DNA from: Branchiostoma lanceolatum
Lineage: Eukaryota > Chordata > Leptocardii > Amphioxiformes > Branchiostomatidae
Length of the DNA: 64,000 nt
Assembly: GCF_035083965.1 (NCBI RefSeq)
Contig: NC_089724.1
Coordinates: 7,976,501 to 8,040,500, forward strand
Direction: 5' to 3'
The notes under the pieces were generated by a model. It was given only the letters and a program-made list of their open reading frames with translations. It was not told the origin of the DNA and ran no database searches. Shown piece after piece: positions 63,031-64,000 of the stretch (position 1 is the first letter of the stretch; the number at the start of each line of letters is the position of its first letter). The translations under genes were made by a program, and so were the position numbers.

Positions 63031-64000
63031 CTAGATACATCAAGTAGAATACAACGAAGGGTAATTTTAAGATATGATGTTGTTGTGAAAATCATTGCCA
63101 GAGTTTTTTAGGCTCGCGAAACTAAGGGGATCGCCGACTCATTGTACGGCACATTTTTGCAGGGTTTTAGTATGAAGTCCTTACGCAAATGTGCTAAACA
63201 GTGTTAGTTGAATATCAGTACCATAAAGATTTCAGCATTTTTTTGTTATCTCCATTTTTTTTGGGCCCTAATATTGCTTTGGTTGCCTTTAACCAATACC
63301 AATAACCTTCTAACGTTCGGCAGTCTGTCTTCCACCTTCCACAGGGCAATACATTCAGTTTGCAGGTAATTGGTATTGGATATGTACACAGAACCTTAAT
63401 ACCAATGTCTTCTGATATCAATAAAGCGCTATTCTGTTCTTTAGATGGAGTTTACAAAACAGTGTTGGTAGAAATGACAAAACATAATGTGTAGCAAGAG
63501 ATATGGTGTATGCTATATATAGAACGTTTATCAACAAGATGAAGTAACTTTCCCTTGTATCTGCTCATACTAAGTTATAGCTGCACAGCACTCTCAGTGC
63601 TCTGATTTAGCTTGCCTTGGTGATTGTCATTGCTTTGCCCTTGGAATAAGCATGTAGGAATAGACTTTCTGTCCAAATGAACCATTATAGAGGGCTGGAA
63701 AACATGGCATTCTCTGACTGAGATGAATTTGGATAGCTCCTGACCATATAAGGATTTGGGGCTCCGAAAAGGGAAATTTGGATAATAGACCTATTTGAGA
63801 TCAAATTTATCATGTTATATTTTCTCTAGCTATTCTGCATGTTCCTCTCCTTTTACAAATAAACCCTGAAAATATTATCTGAGCTTCAAAGTATCTGATC
63901 ATCAAAGGATGTTTCCTTTGGAACCTAACTAGCAAACAGATTTCTTGGTACAAATTTGAGAAAACAATTGTAGGTATCATCCTTTAGCTACAATGAATTT
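63031..64000. other. No feature recognised
   Basis: AT-rich sequence with no exon, RNA gene or shared repeat that I can support. If the exon at 62604 is real, this is its downstream intron. Confidence 0.4.

Overview
The window is animal nuclear DNA. It carries five intron-rich genes whose exons could be assembled by matching splice sites and reading phase. The proteins align along their whole length with vertebrate GTF2H1, PIFO/CIMAP3, C12orf4, RAD51AP1 and NCAPH2. Short introns, vertebrate-like protein lengths, a CR1/L2-type LINE with a 2A-like peptide and many small palindromic repeats point to an invertebrate deuterostome, most likely a lancelet (Branchiostoma). That assignment is inference; no species-specific marker was checked.

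Layout: 1-2,091 is sparse (one MITE and a possible poly(A) signal). GTF2H1 (minus, 13 coding exons, 550 aa) lies head-to-head with PIFO (plus, 6 exons, 193 aa) across 233 bp holding an RFX X-box. C12orf4 (minus, 14 exons, 550 aa) converges on PIFO and is head-to-head with RAD51AP1 (plus, 8 exons, 357 aa). NCAPH2 (minus, 18 coding exons, 618 aa) converges on RAD51AP1. Beyond it lie an almost intact Ty3-like LTR retrotransposon (50,738-55,731, identical LTRs, 5-bp target duplication), a repeat-rich stretch, and a possible small coding exon of another plus-strand gene near 62.6 kb.

The genes are housekeeping, genome-maintenance and ciliary genes: TFIIH core, condensin II kleisin, RAD51 cofactor, ciliary Pitchfork and the little-understood C12orf4. 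The two head-to-head pairs probably share bidirectional promoters. The C12orf4/RAD51AP1 pair has, as I recall, the same arrangement in human (12p13.32), so it looks like ancient microsynteny.

Mobile DNA fills introns and intergenic space: a 4-kb LINE 6 bp inside C12orf4 intron 1, nested DNA-transposon derivatives, tRNA-derived SINEs, at least eight short inverted-repeat families, and clustered self-complementary units built on GACAGGATNATCCTGTC.
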